Source of the DNA: Orbus sasakiae
GTDB taxonomy: Bacteria > Pseudomonadota > Gammaproteobacteria > Enterobacterales > Orbaceae
Direction: 5' to 3'
NCBI RefSeq assembly: GCF_039542345.1
Contig: NZ_BAABHY010000013.1
Coordinates: forward strand, 17,105-81,104
DNA: 64,000 nucleotides
Part shown: piece by piece, positions 61,159-64,000 of the stretch
Numbering within the stretch: the stretch's first letter is position 1
Layout: the number at the start of each line of letters is the position of its first letter
Translations under genes and position numbers: made by a program
The notes under the pieces: model-generated
Database searches by the model: none
Told to the model about the DNA's origin: nothing
Seen by the model: the letters and a program-made list of their open reading frames with translations, nothing else

Positions 61159-61629
61159 ATGCCACGTCGTCACATTGCCGGTCAAAGAAAAATTCTTCCT
61201 GATCCGAAATTCAGTTCAGAATTACTGGCTAAATTTGTAAATATTTTAATGATAGATGGTAAAAAATCTGTCGCAGAATCAATTGTATATTCAGCTCTTG
61301 ATACGCTTTCAGAGCGTAGCGGAAAAGACCATTTATCCGCTTTTGAAGTTGCATTAGATAACGTAAGACCAACTGTAGAAGTTAAGTCTCGCCGTGTTGG
61401 TGGTTCTACATACCAAGTACCTGTTGAGGTACGTCCTGTTCGTCGTAATGCTCTTGCGATGCGTTGGATTGTAGATGCTGCTCGCAAACGTGGCGATAAA
61501 TCAATGGCTTTACGCCTTGCGAATGAATTATCAGATGCCTTTGAGAACAAAGGTACTGCTGTTAAAAAACGTGAAGATGTTCATCGTATGGCTGAAGCTA
61601 ATAGGGCGTTTGCTCATTATCGTTGGTAA
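61159..61629 (+). CDS. rpsG: 30S ribosomal protein S7
   Basis: A 156-residue S7, primary binder of the 16S rRNA 3' domain. It begins MPRRHIAGQRKILPDPKF and has GGSTYQVPVEVRPVRRNALAMRW and the C-terminal NRAFAHYRW. The length is the short form. Second gene of the str operon. Confidence 0.99.
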   Translation: MPRRHIAGQRKILPDPKFSSELLAKFVNILMIDGKKSVAESIVYSALDTLSERSGKDHLSAFEVALDNVRPTVEVKSRRVGGSTYQVPVEVRPVRRNALAMRWIVDAARKRGDKSMALRLANELSDAFENKGTAVKKREDVHRMAEANRAFAHYRW

Positions 61630-61676
61630 TTCAAGGTACTTGAATTCATACTTATTGCCCTTATGTGCAATAAGTA
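61628..61676 (+). repeat. Two consecutive hairpins between rpsG and fusA
   Basis: AATTCAAG-gta-CTTGAATT (61628-61646) begins at the rpsG stop, and TACTTATTG...CAATAAGTA (61649-61676) follows at once. Both stems are perfect. No T tract follows. They probably adjust mRNA stability or read-through between ribosomal protein and elongation factor genes. Confidence 0.6.
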
Positions 61677-61720
61677 CCACGATAGTTTCATTATAAACGA
61701 CCTAAAAGCAGAGGATTAAT

Positions 61721-63826
61721 ATGGCTCGTACAACCCCTATCGCACGCTACCGTAACATCGGTATCAGTGCACATATTGACGCAGGTAAAACAACGACGAC
61801 TGAACGTATTTTGTTTTATACTGGTGTAAGTCACAAAATTGGTGAAGTTCATGATGGCGCAGCGACCATGGACTGGATGGAACAAGAACAAGAGCGTGGT
61901 ATCACCATCACCTCAGCAGCAACAACTGCGTTCTGGTCTGGTATGGGTAAACAATTTGAACCACATCGTATCAACATCATCGATACCCCGGGTCACGTTG
62001 ACTTTACTATCGAAGTAGAACGTTCTATGCGTGTTCTTGATGGTGCTGTAATGGTTTATTGTGCTGTTGGTGGTGTTCAACCTCAGTCTGAAACTGTATG
62101 GCGTCAAGCTAACAAATATAAAGTACCACGTATTGCATTTGTAAACAAAATGGACCGTATGGGCGCTAACTTCTTACGTGTTGTATCTCAGATCAAAACA
62201 CGTTTAGCAGCCGTACCCGTTCCACTTGTATTACCTATTGGTGCTGAAGAAAAATTCACAGGTGTTATTGATTTACTTAAACGTAAAGCAATTAACTGGA
62301 ATGATGCAGACCAAGGTACAACGTTTACTTATGAAGATGTTCCAGCTGATATGGCTGACCTAGTTGAAGAACACCGTGCAAACTTGATCGAAGCAGCTGC
62401 TGAAGCGAACGAAGAGTTAATGGAAAAATACCTAGGCGGTGATGAGTTAACTGAAGAAGAAGTTAAAAGTGCGCTGCGTCAACGTGTACTTGCTAACGAA
62501 ATCATCTTAGTAACGTGTGGTAGTGCGTTTAAAAATAAAGGCGTTCAGTTTATGCTTGACGCAGTTATTGAGTATTTACCTGCACCGACTGATGTCCCTG
62601 CTATTAAAGGTGAATTACAAAATGGTCAACCAGCAGAACGTCATTCAAGTGATGATGAACCATTTGCTGCACTTGCATTTAAAATTGCAACTGACCCGTT
62701 TGTCGGTAACTTAACGTTCTTCCGTGTTTACTCCGGTGTTGTTAACTCTGGTGACTCAGTGCTTAACTCAGTAAAAGACCGTAAAGAACGTTTTGGTCGT
62801 ATTGTACAGATGCATGCGAACAAACGTGAAGAAATTAAAGAAGTTCGTGCTGGTGATATTGCAGCGGCAATCGGCCTTAAAGATGTCACAACGGGTGATA
62901 CTCTTTGTTCTGAAAGCTCGCCAATTATCCTTGAAAGAATGGAATTCCCTGAGCCGGTTATCTCGGTTGCAGTAGAACCTAAAACTAAGGCTGACCAAGA
63001 AAAAATGGGTGTTGCTTTAGGTCGTTTGGCGAAAGAAGATCCATCATTCCGTGTATGGACTGATGAAGAATCAAACCAAACTATCATTGCTGGTATGGGT
63101 GAATTACATCTTGAAATTATCGTAGACCGAATGAAACGTGAATTTAACGTTGAAGCGAATGTAGGTAAACCTCAAGTAGCTTACCGTGAAACAATTCGTA
63201 CAACCGTTAAAGACATCGAAGGTAAACACGCAAAACAATCTGGTGGTCGTGGTCAATACGGTCATGTTGTTATCGACATGTATCCATTAGAAGCGGGTGG
63301 CGCTGGTTACGAATTTGTTAACGAAATCAAAGGTGGGGTAATTCCTGGTGAATTTATTCCTGCAGTAGATAAAGGTATTCAAGAGCAATTGAAATCAGGT
63401 CCTTTAGCTGGCTATCCAGTTGTAGATCTTGGTGTGCGTTTACATTTTGGTTCTTACCATGATGTCGACTCATCTGAAATTGCCTTTAAACTTGCCGCAT
63501 CTATGGCATTTAAAGATGGTTTCATGAAAGCGAAACCAGCACTTTTAGAACCAATTATGAAAGTTGAAGTTGAAACCCCTGAAGATTATATGGGTGACGT
63601 TATCGGTGACTTAAACCGTCGTCGTGGTATGATCGAAGGAATGGATGATACTGCAACAGGTAAAACTGTTCGTGCGCAAGTACCTCTTTCAGAAATGTTT
63701 GGCTATGCGACAGACCTTCGTTCACAAACACAAGGTCGTGCTTCTTACTCTATGGAGTTCTTGAAGTATAACGAAGCACCTACAAACATCGTAACAGCGA
63801 TTATTGAAGCGCGTAAAGCGAGATAA
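61721..63826 (+). CDS. fusA: Elongation factor G
   Basis: A 701-residue translocation GTPase. G1 is AHIDAGKTT, G3 is DTPGHVDF, and G4 is NKMD. Domain II starts around 310 (FAALAFKIATDPF), and the C-terminal domains include RETIRTTVKDIEGKHAKQSGGRGQYGHV. Length and sequence are normal. Third gene of the str operon with an AGAGGA ribosome site. Confidence 0.99.
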   Translation: MARTTPIARYRNIGISAHIDAGKTTTTERILFYTGVSHKIGEVHDGAATMDWMEQEQERGITITSAATTAFWSGMGKQFEPHRINIIDTPGHVDFTIEVERSMRVLDGAVMVYCAVGGVQPQSETVWRQANKYKVPRIAFVNKMDRMGANFLRVVSQIKTRLAAVPVPLVLPIGAEEKFTGVIDLLKRKAINWNDADQGTTFTYEDVPADMADLVEEHRANLIEAAAEANEELMEKYLGGDELTEEEVKSALRQRVLANEIILVTCGSAFKNKGVQFMLDAVIEYLPAPTDVPAIKGELQNGQPAERHSSDDEPFAALAFKIATDPFVGNLTFFRVYSGVVNSGDSVLNSVKDRKERFGRIVQMHANKREEIKEVRAGDIAAAIGLKDVTTGDTLCSESSPIILERMEFPEPVISVAVEPKTKADQEKMGVALGRLAKEDPSFRVWTDEESNQTIIAGMGELHLEIIVDRMKREFNVEANVGKPQVAYRETIRTTVKDIEGKHAKQSGGRGQYGHVVIDMYPLEAGGAGYEFVNEIKGGVIPGEFIPAVDKGIQEQLKSGPLAGYPVVDLGVRLHFGSYHDVDSSEIAFKLAASMAFKDGFMKAKPALLEPIMKVEVETPEDYMGDVIGDLNRRRGMIEGMDDTATGKTVRAQVPLSEMFGYATDLRSQTQGRASYSMEFLKYNEAPTNIVTAIIEARKAR

Positions 63827-63835
63827 TTTGTTTTA

Positions 63836-63869
63836 TTCTTTCCTCATTTCGGTGAGGAAAGAAATTTTT
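63836..63869 (+). terminator. Hairpin between fusA and tuf
   Basis: TTCTTTCCTCA (63836-63846) pairs perfectly over 11 bp with TGAGGAAAGAA (63853-63863) around TTTCGG, followed by ATTTTTA. It may be a partial terminator separating tuf expression from the rest of the operon. Confidence 0.6.
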
Positions 63870-63886
63870 ATAAAGGAACATAAAAA

Positions 63887-64000
63887 ATGTCTAAAGAAAA
63901 ATTTGAACGTAAAAAACCCCACGTTAACGTAGGTACAATTGGCCACGTTGACCATGGTAAAACAACTTTAACAGCAGCGATCACAAGCGTACTTGCAAAA
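63887..64000 (+). CDS. tuf: Elongation factor Tu, N-terminal part (cut by window edge)
   Basis: The ATG at 63887 with AAAGGA upstream begins MSKEKFERKKPHVNVGTIGH, followed by the P-loop GHVDHGKTT. Only 38 codons are in the window. EF-Tu delivers aminoacyl-tRNA to the ribosome. It is the fourth gene of the str operon, as in E. coli. Confidence 0.98.
   Translation, partial: MSKEKFERKKPHVNVGTIGHVDHGKTTLTAAITSVLAK

Noticed and set aside
1..64000. Mobile element, prophage, CRISPR or tRNA gene
   Set aside because: Looked for transposase and integrase motifs, regular spaced repeats and tRNA cloverleaf signatures; none was seen. tRNAscan and an IS search would be more sensitive.

Overview
The window is AT-rich chromosomal DNA from a gammaproteobacterium. 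Its core proteins (ThrA, RNase E, DksA, YhcC, YbaL, YcdX, YoaE, GluQ, SapBCDF) read as divergent relatives of the Enterobacterales and Pasteurellaceae versions. The AT-rich, host-associated character would fit the Orbales (the Gilliamella, Frischella and Orbus group), but that placement is inference. I saw no rRNA, tRNA, insertion sequence, CRISPR array or prophage.

Layout. 1-709 is the 5' part of gltB, running off the left edge. 980-6968 (minus) is a compact run of seven genes: HAD phosphatase, alpha/beta hydrolase, two small DMT/SMR-type membrane proteins, class III aminotransferase, GNAT/FemAB-like protein and arginase-like metallohydrolase. It looks like an unassigned amine or amino-acid-derived biosynthesis and export pathway, divergent from an RstAB-like two-component system (7151-9221). 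yhcC follows. 10264-16038 is a sugar PTS island with a DeoR regulator, two PfkB kinases, a GatY/KbaY-type aldolase and fructose-family EIIBC and EIIA, probably for D-tagatose or a similar ketohexose. Its control region holds three phased palindromes and a perfect CRP-type site. 16102-22769 carries ribD-nrdR and thrABC with an attenuator and leader peptide.

23174-24010 is gene-poor with possible gene debris. 24011-31688 holds ydfG, folK, dksA-gluQ, moaA and rne, and 31855-35468 is sapBCDF without sapA. 35800 is a Pal-like OmpA-domain protein without a lipobox. 36910-50330 is a complete but rearranged tad (Flp pilus) locus: flp1-flp2-tadABCD-rcpC-rcpA-tadZ-tadEFG, then a secreted seven-bladed RCC1 propeller protein, then the prepilin peptidase tadV. 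Its promoter lies inside a perfect 12-bp palindrome.

50617-53391 is a nucleoside group (MHS transporter, nucleoside hydrolase, ppnP). 53758-60491 carries yoaE, ybaL, an NCS2 purine permease, ycdX and a Sel1-repeat protein. The window ends in the str operon (rpsL-rpsG-fusA-tuf), with a near-consensus promoter and hairpins in every intercistronic gap.

The most interesting points are the RCC1 protein in the tad operon, the unassigned 1-7 kb operon beside RstAB with tandem TGTAAC-type repeats at several promoters, and the operator architecture of the PTS and tad loci.
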